A stretch of 64,000 bases of DNA. It comes from Azophilus sp965221755. GTDB lineage: Bacteria > Pseudomonadota > Gammaproteobacteria > Pseudomonadales > Azotimanducaceae. This document shows positions 36,988 through 47,620 of this stretch, one piece after another; positions within the stretch are counted from its first letter, which is position 1, and each line of letters opens with the position of its first letter. The notes beneath the pieces were generated by a model, which did no database searches, was not told the DNA's origin, and saw only the letters and a list, made by a program, of their open reading frames with translations. The stretch is taken from the NCBI GenBank assembly GCA_965221755.1, contig OZ244921.1, positions 3,782,001-3,846,000 on the forward strand, written 5' to 3'. Position numbers and translations under genes: made by a program.

Positions 36988-38148
36988 TCATCGCCAGCCG
37001 CCCTTGCCGGGCAGCCACTGAACGAGTTGCCTCAGGCCGCCCTCAACCTCGCCAAGCACCCGCTCCAAGGGCTTCTTGTGCTCCACCCAGCGCACCTCAA
37101 AGACATCCGCCTCCGCGCAGCGCCGCATCAGGTACTCATCGCTGGTGGCGATTTCATCAACCAAGTTCAACTCGATGGCCCGGCGTCCATACCAAGCCTC
37201 GCCGGTGGCCACCTTCTCCAACTCCACGCCCGGGCGCTGCTCGTTGACGAACTCCTGAAAGAGCACGTGCAGGTCCTCAAGCTCCTCGGTGAACTTGCGG
37301 CGCCCCTCATCGGTGTTCTCGCCGAGCAGGGTCAGGGTGCGCTTGTAGCGTCCGGCGGTGATCACCTCCACGTCCACATCATTCTTCTTCAAAAGGCGAT
37401 GGACATTGGGAATCTCCGCCACCACGCCGATGGAGCCCACCACCGCGAAGGGCGCCGCAATGACCTTGTTGGCCACCGCCGCCATCAGGTAGCCGCCACT
37501 GGCCGCCACTTGGTCCACCGCCACCACCAGATTCAGGCCGTGCCGGCGCACCCGCTGCAGCTGCGACGCCGCCAGCCCGTAACCATGCACCCGGCCACCG
37601 AAGCTCTTGACCCGCACCACCACCTCATCGCCGCTGCCGGCCTTGGTGAGCACGGCGTTGATCTCGTGGCGGAGGTGGGAAACCTTGGTGGCGTCCATGT
37701 CGCCCTCAAAGGTGAGCGCGTAAACGCGGCTCCTGCCCGTCGCCGCCTGACCGCCGCCGGCATCGCTTGCGGCCGCCGCCGGGGGCGCGTCCGGGCTTCG
37801 CGGCGGCTGCGGCTGCGACTCCTGGCCGGATGGCTCCTCGGCGGCGGCCGCCGGGCGTTCCGGCGCCGCCCGCGGCGCCAGCTTGGCCTCCTTCCTGGCC
37901 TGACGCCGCGCCTTCCTAGACTCCTGACGCGCCGCCTTGCGGTACTGCTTGCGGGTGAGCATGGCCTGCTCAAGGCCGTGCCGGAGATCGTCAAGGTAGT
38001 CGTTGAGCCGAATCACCTCCAGAGCGCCCCTAGGCGCATGGCGACGGCGGGCGCTGAACGTCGCCATGGCGCTGAGCACCACCAGAACGGCGGCAACGAC
38101 GGTGACGGCCTGAGCCAGAAAAACCAAATAGTCGTATAGATAGTTCAT
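36988..38148 (-). CDS. sohB: Inner-membrane serine peptidase SohB (S49 family)
   Basis: 386 residues. An N-terminal transmembrane helix (residues 5-30) is followed by a Lys/Arg-rich coil and a long Ala/Pro linker (85-140). The S49 catalytic domain holds the Ser-Lys dyad: Ser217 in QVAASGGYLMAAV and Lys269 in ITAGRYKRTLT. The IPNVHRLLKK and GEAWYGRRAIELNLVDEI stretches are typical SohB. It faces the periplasm or membrane and degrades misfolded or signal-peptide-like substrates. It is convergent with the antiporter, with the MITE between them. Confidence 0.93.
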   Translation of the reverse strand: MNYLYDYLVFLAQAVTVVAAVLVVLSAMATFSARRRHAPRGALEVIRLNDYLDDLRHGLEQAMLTRKQYRKAARQESRKARRQARKEAKLAPRAAPERPAAAAEEPSGQESQPQPPRSPDAPPAAAASDAGGGQAATGRSRVYALTFEGDMDATKVSHLRHEINAVLTKAGSGDEVVVRVKSFGGRVHGYGLAASQLQRVRRHGLNLVVAVDQVAASGGYLMAAVANKVIAAPFAVVGSIGVVAEIPNVHRLLKKNDVDVEVITAGRYKRTLTLLGENTDEGRRKFTEELEDLHVLFQEFVNEQRPGVELEKVATGEAWYGRRAIELNLVDEIATSDEYLMRRCAEADVFEVRWVEHKKPLERVLGEVEGGLRQLVQWLPGKGGWR

Positions 38149-38237
38149 GTGGGCCTAGCCGCGGAAAAGCGCCTTACTTTACTGGCACAGCGCACTCCAA
38201 GCCACCGCGAACCTTCGCCAAGGGCCAAGGCTCGTTG

Positions 38238-38272
38238 GCGCGAAACTCCATCCGCGACCGTCAGGTCGCGCC
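38238..38272 (-). repeat. Two-hairpin dispersed repeat, copy 5 (partial, allele A)
   Basis: GCGCGAAACTCCATCCGCGACC followed by GTCAGGTCGCG: hairpin 1 is complete, but hairpin 2 keeps only one arm and the tail is missing. It lies in the divergent gap between sohB and nhaB. Confidence 0.75.
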
Positions 38273-38385
38273 TTGCCGACAACCGACAACTCCACCAAAC
38301 TACGCACGTCAAACGCCATGTCTCCAAGCTCCGGCGGCACGGGTCGCAAGGCAACGGGGGATAAGGGAATTCCAAGGAGAAAGCC

Positions 38386-39884
38386 ATCAACACCGCAACC
38401 GCCTTCTGGCAAAACTTTCTCGGCCATACGCCGCGCTGGTACAAGCTGACCATCGTCGCCTTTCTGGTCATCAACCCGATCCTCCTGCTCGTCGCCGGGC
38501 CCTTCGTCACGGGCTGGGTTTTGGTGATCGAGTTCATCTTCACCCTGGCCATGGCGCTCAGCTGCTATCCGTTGCAGCCCGGCGGCCTGCTGGCGATGCA
38601 GGCGCTGTTGCTGGGCATGACCTCGCCGGACACCCTGCGCATCGAGGTGTTCAGCAACTTTCCGGTCATCCTGCTGCTGATGTTCATGGTGGCCGGCATT
38701 TTCTTCATGAAGGAGCTGCTGCTGTTCACCTTCACCAAGATACTGCTCGGCATCCGTTCCAAGGCCCTGCTCGCCCTGCTGTTTTCGGCAGTGGCCGCCG
38801 TCCTGTCGGCGTTCCTTGATGCGCTGACCGTGACGGCGGTGATCATCAGCGTCGCCGTTGGCTTCTACGGCGTCTATCACAAGGTGGCGTCGGGCAAGGC
38901 CTTTCACGAGGAGGAGCACGAACACGGCGACGACCAAGGGATTGAAGACCATCATCGCGAGCACTTGGAGCAGTTCCGCGCCTTTCTGCGCACCCTGCTG
39001 ATGCACGGGGCGGTCGGCACGGCGCTCGGCGGCGTCTGCACCACCGTCGGCGAGCCGCAGAACCTGCTCATCGCCAACAAGCTCGGCTGGGAGTTCATTG
39101 AGTTCTTCCTCCGCATGGCGCCGGTGACCATGCCGGTCCTGGCAGTCGGGCTCGTCAGCTGCATCGCGCTCGAAAAACTCAAGCTGTTTGGCTACGGCGC
39201 CGAAATCCCCGACAGCGTGCGGCACATACTGGAGAGCTACGACGCCTCGGAGTCCGAAAAGCGCACCGCGCGCGACAAGGCCCGGCTCATCATCCAAGCC
39301 ATCGCCGGCCTGCTGCTCGTCTTCGCCCTGGCCTTCCACGTGGCGGAGGTGGGCTTCATCGGGCTGATGGTCATCGTCATTCAAACCGCCTTCAACGGCG
39401 TTGTCCGGGAGCATCAACTCGGCAAGGCGTTCGAGGAGGCGCTGCCGTTCACGGCGCTGCTGGTGGTGTTCTTCGCCATCGTTGCGGTGATCCACGACCA
39501 GCATCTCTTCCAGCCGATCATCGAGTACGTTCTGAGCCTCGACCAATCGGTGCAGCCAGGCATGTTCTACATCGCCAACGGCGTGCTGTCCGCCATGAGC
39601 GACAACGTGTTCGTGGCAACGGTTTACATCAACGAAATCAAGGCGGCGTTCGACGCCGGAAACATCGACCGGGCGCACTTCGAACTGATGGCGGTGGCGA
39701 TCAACACCGGCACCAACATTCCCAGCATCGCCACGCCCAACGGCCAAGCCGCGTTCCTGTTCCTGCTGACCTCCTCGGTGGCGCCGCTGATCCGGCTGTC
39801 CTACCTGCGCATGGTGCTGATGGCGCTGCCCTACACCCTGACCATGGGCTTGACCGGTTGGCTGGCCGTCCACTTCCTCCTCGC

Positions 39885-39888
<4 letters not shown>
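38386..39888 (+). CDS. nhaB: Na+/H+ antiporter NhaB, probable AUC start
   Basis: 500 residues with about 12 transmembrane segments. It is co-linear with E. coli NhaB over its whole length (GWVLVIEFIFTLAMALSCYP, LSAFLDALTVTAVIISVAVG, GEPQNLLIANKLGW, INTGTNIPSIATPNGQAAFL). Homology already begins at TAFWQNFLGHTPRWYKL, encoded upstream of any ATG, GTG or TTG. In that frame the region opens only at 38365, after a TAA, and the sole plausible initiator is ATC 38386, six bases after AGGAG. The first conventional start (TTG 38521) would delete 45 conserved residues. It is the first gene of an overlapping operon with moxR. Confidence 0.93.
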
Positions 39889-40868
<980 letters not shown>

Positions 40869-40894
40869 CCCACCGATCCCGTTGCGCCGCCGCC

Positions 40895-41797
40895 ATGAAC
40901 GCTCCAGCCCTGAGAGGCACTTACGTCGAACTAAGCGACCTGCTCGCCCTTCGCCACCGCCGTCCGCCGACGGAGCGGCCCGCCCGCCTGCGCCGCGGCC
41001 ACCAAGCCGGTTCCCGTCCGTCGAAGCTGCGTGGGCGCGGCGTGGACTTCAGCGAGGTGCGCCTCTACCAGCCGGGCGACGACGTGCGCAGCATTGAGTG
41101 GCGGGTCACCGCCCGCAAGAACAAGCCCCACACCAAGGTCTTTCGGGAGGAGCGGGAGCGGCCCACCTTGGTGGTGATCGATCAGTCGCAGAGCCTGTTC
41201 TTCGGCAGCCGGGTTCGGCTCAAGTCCGTGGCCGGCGCCGAATTCGGCGCCCGCGCCGCTTGGCGGGCGCTCGCCCAAAACGACCGGGTGGGCGGCTTGG
41301 TGCTCGGCAACGAGCGCGCGTCGGTTCACAAGCCGCTGCGCAGCGTCAAGGCGGTGGCCCGGCTGCTGGCCGATCTGGCCGGGCAAAACCAAGCCTTGAG
41401 CCGCCGCACCCGACTGCTGAACCCAGCCCACTACCGGGACAGCCTGCAGCGCATCCGCCGTCTGGCGCCAAACAGCTTCCGCATTGTGCTGATTTCCGAC
41501 TTCCTCACCAGCGCCGATGCCTGGCGCGATGCGGTGCCCAGCCTAGCCCGCCACAACGACCTGACCTTGGTGCGCATCGCGGACCCTCTCGAACGCACGT
41601 TGCCCAAGGCGGAGCGCTACAGCATCACCGACGGTTCCGAACGCTGGCAGTTCCACAGCGGCAATCGGCGGCTGCGCGCCGCCTACGCCGACCGGTTTGA
41701 ACGGCGCGACCAAGCGCTCATCAGCCTGTGCGCCAATCACGCCGCCCGCTTCATCCCCGTGATGACGGACGATGACAATGCTTTGGGGCTGTTGTGA
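40895..41797 (+). CDS. DUF58 (vWA-like) protein of the MoxR-Bat operon
   Basis: 300 residues. The DUF58 hallmark GVDFSEVRLYQPGDDVRSIEWRVTARKNKPHTK is present, followed by a degenerate vWA fold (PTLVVIDQSQSLFFGS, RIVLISDFLTSAD). Cytoplasmic partner of MoxR ATPases. Its stop overlaps the start of the DUF4381 gene (TGATG). Confidence 0.9.
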   Translation: MNAPALRGTYVELSDLLALRHRRPPTERPARLRRGHQAGSRPSKLRGRGVDFSEVRLYQPGDDVRSIEWRVTARKNKPHTKVFREERERPTLVVIDQSQSLFFGSRVRLKSVAGAEFGARAAWRALAQNDRVGGLVLGNERASVHKPLRSVKAVARLLADLAGQNQALSRRTRLLNPAHYRDSLQRIRRLAPNSFRIVLISDFLTSADAWRDAVPSLARHNDLTLVRIADPLERTLPKAERYSITDGSERWQFHSGNRRLRAAYADRFERRDQALISLCANHAARFIPVMTDDDNALGLL

Positions 41798-42432
41798 TGG
41801 AGCGGGAACTGCTGAATCAACTGCGCGACATCCATCTGCCCGAACCGCCGCAGTGGTGGCCGCCGGCGCCGGGATGGTGGATCCTGACGGCCTTGGCGCT
41901 TGGCTTGCTGACTTGGGGCGCGGTCCGTCTGTGGCGGCGTTGGCGGCGCTTTCGGCCGGCCCGCGCGGCCAGGCAGCTGCATCGACAGCTGACCCTTGAA
42001 CTGCTTGATGGGTCGATCACGCCCACAGCTTGGCTGCACCGGACCAACGAGACGCTTAAGCGCCTGGCCGTCCACGGGCTCGGCCACTGCGAGACGATTT
42101 CCGCTTGGGGCGATGATTGGCTGCGCTATCTGGACGGACGCTACGGCGAACCCGCCTTTTCCAGGGGGGCGGGCCGCTGTCTCGGCCAAGCCCGCTTCCA
42201 ACCCGACACGGAAGTGGACGTCCAAGCGTTGGATGGCTTGGTCGGCCGCCTGCTCAATCGGGAGTGCCGCCGCTTCTGGCGCTTTTCCCCGACCCAGGCA
42301 ACCCGGCGGGCATCTTCAATTCGCGCCGCGGCGGCGCGCCGCCGACGTCAAGGAAACAGGCCATCCGGCGCCGGGCCGTCACCGGTTTCGATGCGCCATG
42401 CGGCCCAGCAGCCTGCAGGAGAGCCGCAGTGA
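41797..42432 (+). CDS. DUF4381 membrane protein of the MoxR-Bat operon
   Basis: 211 residues. DUF4381 signature at the N-terminus (LLNQLRDIHLPEPPQWWPPAPGWW), one transmembrane helix (about 28-46), then a cytoplasmic domain (about 60-165, ARQLHRQLTLELLDG, YGEPAFSRG). An Arg-rich tail (165-211) is probably disordered. Usual member of moxR-batABD operons; exact function unknown. Overlaps batA by a GTGA junction. Confidence 0.85.
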   Translation: MERELLNQLRDIHLPEPPQWWPPAPGWWILTALALGLLTWGAVRLWRRWRRFRPARAARQLHRQLTLELLDGSITPTAWLHRTNETLKRLAVHGLGHCETISAWGDDWLRYLDGRYGEPAFSRGAGRCLGQARFQPDTEVDVQALDGLVGRLLNRECRRFWRFSPTQATRRASSIRAAAARRRRQGNRPSGAGPSPVSMRHAAQQPAGEPQ

Positions 42433-43433
42433 TCGAATGGGTCTGGCCTTACGTCCTGCTGTTGGCGCCGCTCCCCGCCCTGCTGCGCTGGCTCTGGCGC
42501 CCCTTGGCCAACCGTCAAGCCGCCCTGACGGTGCCGGACCTCGGCATGTTCCGCCTGGGTTCAGAGAGCGGCTTGAGCGGACGCCGCCGGCGCTTGCGTT
42601 GGCGTGAAGCGCTGCTGTGGCTGGCGTGGCTGGCGCTGCTGGCCGCCGCCGCCCGGCCCGAGCGGACGGGCGAGCCGGTGACCTTGCCGACCACCGGGCG
42701 GGACTTGATGCTGGCGGTGGACATTTCCGGCAGCATGGGCACCGAGGACATGCAGCTCGCCGATCGGCTGGTGGACCGCCTCACGGTGGTCAAGCAGGTG
42801 GTTGCGGACTTTGTGGCGGCCCGTCAAGGCGATCGGGTGGGGCTGATCCTGTTCGGCACCAGCGCCTACCTGCAAGCGCCCCTGACCTTTGACCTCACCA
42901 GCGTCGAGCGGCTGCTGAACGAGGCGCCGGTGGGCATCGCCGGCGGCAAGACCGCCATTGGCGATGCCATCGGCCTGGCGGTCAAACGCCTGCGCACCCG
43001 CCCGGACGGCGACCGGGTGCTGGTCCTGCTGACCGATGGCGCCAACAACGTCGGCGAAGTGGCGCCCATCAAGGCTGCCGAACTCGCCGCCGCCGAGGAC
43101 ATTCGCATCCACACCATCGGCGTCGGCGCGGAGCGGATGCGCATGCCGGGGATCTTCGGCGCGCTCGGCTCGAGGCTGATCAATCCGTCCGCGGAGCTGG
43201 ATGAGGATGCCCTGACGCGAATCGCCGCCGCCACCGGCGGCCGCTACTTCCGCGCCCGTGACACCGCCGCGTTGACGGAGATCTACGGCATCATCGACGC
43301 CCTTGAAGCCATCGAGCAGGATCCGGAAACCTACCGCCCCACCGCCGCGCTCTACTTCTGGCCCCTGGCCTTGGCGTGGGCGCTGGCCTGCGGGCTGCTG
43401 CTGCCAGTACGGGGCGCATCCAACCATGATTGA
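42429..43433 (+). CDS. batA: BatA-like vWA-domain membrane protein
   Basis: 334 residues starting at GTG 42429. Two N-terminal transmembrane helices (about 5-20 and 58-75), a vWA domain (about 88-290) with intact MIDAS: DISGSM, the Thr of GGKTAIGDA, and LTDGAN, and a C-terminal transmembrane helix (about 308-325). The periplasmic vWA domain is expected to bind a metal and partner proteins. It belongs to the aerotolerance/Bat family linked to envelope stress resistance. The coding region is overlapped on both sides by neighbouring genes (GTGA and ATG...TGA). Confidence 0.92.
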   Translation: MIEWVWPYVLLLAPLPALLRWLWRPLANRQAALTVPDLGMFRLGSESGLSGRRRRLRWREALLWLAWLALLAAAARPERTGEPVTLPTTGRDLMLAVDISGSMGTEDMQLADRLVDRLTVVKQVVADFVAARQGDRVGLILFGTSAYLQAPLTFDLTSVERLLNEAPVGIAGGKTAIGDAIGLAVKRLRTRPDGDRVLVLLTDGANNVGEVAPIKAAELAAAEDIRIHTIGVGAERMRMPGIFGALGSRLINPSAELDEDALTRIAAATGGRYFRARDTAALTEIYGIIDALEAIEQDPETYRPTAALYFWPLALAWALACGLLLPVRGASNHD

Positions 43434-45165
43434 GGCTTGGCAGGACTTTCACTTCCTGCGGCCTTGGTGGCTGCTCGGCGCCCTGCCCGCCGCGGCGCTG
43501 GCGGCGCTTTGGGCCCGCAGACGCATCGCCCGCTCCCATTGGCGGGATGCCGTGGAGCCCCGGCTGCTCGACGCGCTGCTGGAGCGCGGCCAGGAAGGCC
43601 GACACCGATGGACCGCCTGGGCGGCGGCTTGGGCGCTGCTGATCGGCGCCGCAGCGCTGGCCGGACCCACATGGCAGCGCCTGCCGCAGCCCGTCGAGCG
43701 CAAGGAGGATGGCTTGGCGGTCCTGTTCGACCTGTCGCTGTCCATGTACGCGCAGGACCTAAGCCCCTCAAGGCTGGCACGGGCCGGCCACAAGATCGCC
43801 GACGTGCTGCGCCTGCGCGACGAAGGCCTCACCGCGCTGGTGGCCTATGCCGGAGACGGCCATGTGGTCGCTCCGTTGACCGACGACGTGCGAACCATCG
43901 AGAACCTGCTGACGGCACTGAGCCCCGCCATGATGCCGGTGTTCGGCAGCAACCCGGCCAGCGCCATCGAGCTGGCGCTTGAACTCTTTGCCAACGCCCG
44001 CCTGCCGCAGGGGCGCCTGCTGCTGGTGACCGACGGCATCGATCGGGTCAGCGAGGTCGCGGCCCGCTGCAGCCGCAGCTTTCCGCTGTCCATCCTGGGC
44101 ATCGGCACCGCTGCGGGCGCGCCCATTCCGCTGGAATTCGCCAATCAGCCGGGACAGCGCCTGCGGGACGGCCAAGGCCAAGTGGTTCGAGCCTCCCTGG
44201 ACAGCGACCGGCTCGCCACTGTGGCCGATCTCTGCCATGGACGCTATCGCAGCGCCGGCGTGGACGATGCGGACATCCGCCATCTGCTGGCGACCCCCCT
44301 GCCCGGCGAGGACGGCGGCCAAGCAGTGGAGCGGGAGTTCGACGCTTGGGCGGACGTCGGCTACTGGGGGGCCGTGCTGCTGCTGCCGATCCTGCTGCTG
44401 GGCTTCCGCCGCGGCGTTCTGGCCTGCGTCATGGCCGTGCTGCTGCCCTTCCCGGCCAGCGCCGGCGTTTGGGACGAACTGTGGCAGCGCCGCGACCAGC
44501 AAGGCTGGCAAGCGCTTCAGGACGGCAGCCCGGAGGCGGCCGCCGAGCTGTTCGAGGATGCGCATTGGCGCAATGCCGCCCGCTACCGCAGCGAGGACTA
44601 CCAAGGCGCCGCCCAAGGCTGGAGCGAAGCCAAAACGCCCACCGACCACTACAATCTCGGCAACGCCCTGGCCCAGCTTGGCAAGTACCAAGCCGCGGTC
44701 GCCGCCTACGACCAAACCTTGGCGAGCAAGCCGGACCACGAGGACGCCGCCTTCAACAAGGCGCTCGTGGAGCGGCTTCTCGAACAGCAGGCGGGCGGGG
44801 AGGCGCCGCCGGACAGCCCGCCCAGCGACGGGGAAAACGAGGACCAACCGCCTCAACAGGGCGGCCAAAGCGCCGACGGGCCGCAGCAAGGCGAAGCGGG
44901 CATGGAGCCAGCTGAGGCCGACAGCCGCCAAGGGGCGGGTGAACCGGAGCAGGCCAACGAGGGCGAGGCGCCGCCAAACGCCGAAAGCGCGCAGGCGGAG
45001 GACGCCAAGGACGGCCACGACGAGCATCAGGCGGCCTTGGAGCAATGGCTGCGCCGAGTGCCCGACGACCCTGGCGGCCTGTTGCGGCGCAAGTTTCAGT
45101 ACGAGACCAACCAACGGCGGCGCCAAGGCGACTACCGCAACCGCGAGCGGGAGAAGATCTGGTGA
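43426..45165 (+). CDS. BatB-BatC fusion: vWA domain plus TPR
   Basis: 579 residues. The N-terminal half is BatB-like: two transmembrane helices, a vWA domain (about 95-285) with DLSLSM, the Ser-containing loop NPASAIEL and VTDGID, then a third transmembrane helix (about 310-335). The C-terminal half is BatC-like: TPR motifs (about 375-450, DHYNLGNALAQLGKYQAAVA) and a very acidic Gln/Glu/Ala tail (470-545) ending in a basic helix. In some species batB and batC are separate genes. The MIDAS appears intact. Confidence 0.9.
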   Translation: MIEAWQDFHFLRPWWLLGALPAAALAALWARRRIARSHWRDAVEPRLLDALLERGQEGRHRWTAWAAAWALLIGAAALAGPTWQRLPQPVERKEDGLAVLFDLSLSMYAQDLSPSRLARAGHKIADVLRLRDEGLTALVAYAGDGHVVAPLTDDVRTIENLLTALSPAMMPVFGSNPASAIELALELFANARLPQGRLLLVTDGIDRVSEVAARCSRSFPLSILGIGTAAGAPIPLEFANQPGQRLRDGQGQVVRASLDSDRLATVADLCHGRYRSAGVDDADIRHLLATPLPGEDGGQAVEREFDAWADVGYWGAVLLLPILLLGFRRGVLACVMAVLLPFPASAGVWDELWQRRDQQGWQALQDGSPEAAAELFEDAHWRNAARYRSEDYQGAAQGWSEAKTPTDHYNLGNALAQLGKYQAAVAAYDQTLASKPDHEDAAFNKALVERLLEQQAGGEAPPDSPPSDGENEDQPPQQGGQSADGPQQGEAGMEPAEADSRQGAGEPEQANEGEAPPNAESAQAEDAKDGHDEHQAALEQWLRRVPDDPGGLLRRKFQYETNQRRRQGDYRNREREKIW

Positions 45166-46841
45166 AGCAAGCCCGGCGCATTGCCTGGCTGGCGTTGGCG
45201 ACCCTCCTCACCGCCAACGCCAACGCCTCCGTCACGGCCACTTTGGACCGCCAGACCATTGATGAGATGGGCACCGTCCAGCTCACCGTGCGCACGGAAG
45301 GCGCCAGCCAGGCCGACGACCTCGACTTAGGCCCCTTGGAACGCGAGTTCGAGGTGCTCGGCATCAACAACGCAACGCAGGTGCAGATCGTCAACGGCCA
45401 AGTCAGCCAATGGGTGGAGCATCGGATCAACCTGCGTCCCAAGCGAAGCGGCTGGCTGGACATTCCGCCGCTGCGCCTCGGCGGCCAGCGGAGCCCGCCC
45501 CTGCGCCTGCAGGTCGTGCCGTTGGACGCGGGCGTGCGCGATGCCATTGAGACCATGATCCTGTTCGAGGCCGAGGCCTCGCCCAACCCCGTGCGCGTTC
45601 AGGCCCAAACCATACTGACCCGAAGCCTGCTCTACACGGCAGGCGTGCAAGTCCATGGCGATCTGCCGGCCGCACCCGAAATTCCGGGCGCCTTGGTCAT
45701 TCCGCTGGGCGAGGACCGCTCCGCCACCGCCGTCCGGCAAGGCCGGCAGTACGGCGTGCTCGAGCAGCGCTACGCCCTGTTTCCGGAACGCAACGGCCAG
45801 CTGCGCATCCCGGAAGTCTCGGTCAACAGCTCGGTGCGCCTGTCCGGACCGGCGGGCGAACGGCGCTCCGGCATCCGCGTAAGCACCCCGGAAATATGGA
45901 TTGACGTGCTGCCCATTCCTTCCGACTACCCCGCCGATCAGCCTTGGCTGCCCGCCGAGGACGTCTCCATCACGCAAGCTTGGCAGCCAACCGAGCCGAG
46001 CTTCCAAGTCGGCGAACCGGTGCAGCGCACCGTCACGGTCACCCTGTTGGGCAACACCGGCTCCGCCGTGCCCCCCCTGAACCTCAGCCTGTCCGAGCGC
46101 TTCTTCAAGCAATATCCGGAACCCGTGCGCCTCGACGACGGCAATTCCGGCCTTGGCATCCAAGGCAGCCGCCGGGAGACCCACACCCTCATTCCCGTGC
46201 ATCCCGGCGAAGCGCAGCTGCCCCCCTTGAGGCTCACTTGGTGGGACAGCGTCAACGAGCAGGTGCGGGAGGCCGTCCTGCCCGGGCGGGAACTGCGCAT
46301 CACCGGCGAAGCGTCAGTGGAGCAGGGGTCCGTGCCGGGGCCCAAAGGCAGCGAACCAAGCAGCGCAGCGAACGCCCAGCCGCCGCCCCTCTCCGCAGGA
46401 GACGCCCCAACATCCGGCAACGCCTCCCATCCGGCTTGGCTGCTGGCGCTCGCCGCCACCGGATTCCTCGGCTGGACGGCCACTTGGCTGCTCATGCGCC
46501 GCCGCAGGCCCGCCCGCGCCCCAATGCCCCGCGATCCAGCCGCAGCTGCGTGGAAGGGGCTCGGCCAAGCCTGCAAAACGGGTCAAACGGAAGCCATGCG
46601 CAATGCTTGGCTGAAGTGCTTGAGCGCCCACTGGCGGCTTTCAGCCGCCAAGACCCTGGCCCGCATCCGCCGAACGCCCCAGGCACGAGAGCTGCTCGAA
46701 CGCCTCAACCGCGCCCTCTACGCCAGCGACCCCAGCGGGGAGATCAGCGGCGAGGAACTGCTCGGCGCCACCCGCGCGCTGCTGAAGGAGGAGCGGGAGG
46801 CGGGGCGGACCACGCCGCCGCTGTCCGCTTTGCATGGGTGA
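45162..46841 (+). CDS. batD: BatD-like exported membrane protein
   Basis: 559 residues starting at GTG 45162, overlapping the previous stop (GTGA). Signal peptide 1-23 (AWLALATLLTANANA), then repeated Ig-like beta-sandwich domains (about 25-400) typical of oxygen-tolerance protein BatD, one transmembrane helix (about 428-447, PAWLLALAATGFLGWTATWL) and a cytoplasmic helical tail. Last gene of the MoxR-Bat operon; the 129-base gap after it contains the promoter region of the toxin-antitoxin pair. Confidence 0.9.
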   Translation: MKQARRIAWLALATLLTANANASVTATLDRQTIDEMGTVQLTVRTEGASQADDLDLGPLEREFEVLGINNATQVQIVNGQVSQWVEHRINLRPKRSGWLDIPPLRLGGQRSPPLRLQVVPLDAGVRDAIETMILFEAEASPNPVRVQAQTILTRSLLYTAGVQVHGDLPAAPEIPGALVIPLGEDRSATAVRQGRQYGVLEQRYALFPERNGQLRIPEVSVNSSVRLSGPAGERRSGIRVSTPEIWIDVLPIPSDYPADQPWLPAEDVSITQAWQPTEPSFQVGEPVQRTVTVTLLGNTGSAVPPLNLSLSERFFKQYPEPVRLDDGNSGLGIQGSRRETHTLIPVHPGEAQLPPLRLTWWDSVNEQVREAVLPGRELRITGEASVEQGSVPGPKGSEPSSAANAQPPPLSAGDAPTSGNASHPAWLLALAATGFLGWTATWLLMRRRRPARAPMPRDPAAAAWKGLGQACKTGQTEAMRNAWLKCLSAHWRLSAAKTLARIRRTPQARELLERLNRALYASDPSGEISGEELLGATRALLKEEREAGRTTPPLSALHG

Positions 46842-46907
46842 GGAGCGGCGCCTCGGAGCGGGCATGGGAACGGAATCCGCTCACTGGAATCCACGCATGG
46901 CACAATT

Positions 46908-46927
46908 TAGTCTGACTGGTTAGACTA
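46908..46927. promoter_or_regulatory. Candidate operator of the toxin-antitoxin operon
   Basis: TAGTCT and AGACTA form an inverted repeat with an eight-base spacer, ending 43 bases before the antitoxin ATG. Phd-type antitoxins usually autorepress by binding palindromes of this kind next to the promoter. Confidence 0.45.
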
Positions 46928-46970
46928 GGATCTTAGTGGTCGATTCATCCAACTTGGCAGGAGCGAACCC

Positions 46971-47243
46971 ATGACTGACCTGCTTTCCGTTTACGAAGCC
47001 AAAGCGCGCTTCTCCGAAGTGATTCGTCAGGTGCGCGAAGGCAGGACGATCACGGTCTCCTACCGGGGGGAGCCCGTAGCGGAGATCCGCCCCGCACGAA
47101 AGCCTGAGTCCTTTGCGGCCCGACTTGAGGAGTTAAGGCGACGGGGGGTGCTGATCCGTCCCCAAAGGCCGGACATGGAACTCGCTCCGGGAAAGCCACG
47201 ACCGGGAGCGCTTGATCGATTCCTCGCCGAGCGCAATGAATGA
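46971..47243 (+). CDS. Phd/YefM-type antitoxin
   Basis: 90 residues. The N-terminal Phd/YefM fold is recognisable (LLSVYEAKARFSEVIRQVRE, TITVSYRGEPVAEIRP), for dimerisation and DNA binding. The C-terminal part (about 45-90, Arg/Pro-rich) should wrap the toxin. Its end overlaps the toxin start by four bases (ATGA), typical for co-translated pairs. Confidence 0.92.
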   Translation: MTDLLSVYEAKARFSEVIRQVREGRTITVSYRGEPVAEIRPARKPESFAARLEELRRRGVLIRPQRPDMELAPGKPRPGALDRFLAERNE

Positions 47244-47620
47244 CCATCGCGTATGTGGACACCTCGGCCCTGGTCGCGGTGGCCTTCGGCGAACCGGAGG
47301 CTTCCGCAGTCGCGCAACGCCTGAACGCCTGCACCGCCATCCTGTCCTCCAACCTACTCGAGGCGGAGTTGCGGTCGGTCTATGCCCGCGAAGGCCGCCG
47401 CTTCGAAGCGGAGCGCATCGCGCGCATCGAGTGGATCATGCCGAATCGACCCCTGTCCCCGGAAATCGCCGCAGTGGTTGATGCGGGCCATGTGCGCGGC
47501 GCGGACCTCTGGCATCTGGCGACCGCCCTCCATGTCGCGCTCGACCCTCGCGAACTGTCCTTCGTGACGCTCGACAGGAAGCAGGCCGCAACAGCTGAAC
47601 GCTTGGGTTTTCGGATTTAG
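47240..47620 (+). CDS. vapC: VapC-type PIN-domain toxin ribonuclease
   Basis: 126 residues. PIN acidic residues: Asp7 (YVDTSAL), Glu near 40 (LLEAELRS), Asp near 90 (GADLWHLATAL) and Asp near 110 (FVTLDRKQ). Such toxins cleave tRNA or rRNA when released from the antitoxin. Here the partner is Phd-type rather than VapB, a common pairing. All four catalytic positions are present, so it should be active. Confidence 0.92.
   Translation: MTIAYVDTSALVAVAFGEPEASAVAQRLNACTAILSSNLLEAELRSVYAREGRRFEAERIARIEWIMPNRPLSPEIAAVVDAGHVRGADLWHLATALHVALDPRELSFVTLDRKQAATAERLGFRI

Noticed and set aside
40895..45165. Considered a phage or CBASS-like defence system because of vWA and AAA+ genes
   Set aside because: Domain order MoxR, DUF58, DUF4381, BatA, BatB/C, BatD is the standard Bat operon; no nuclease or cyclase is present.
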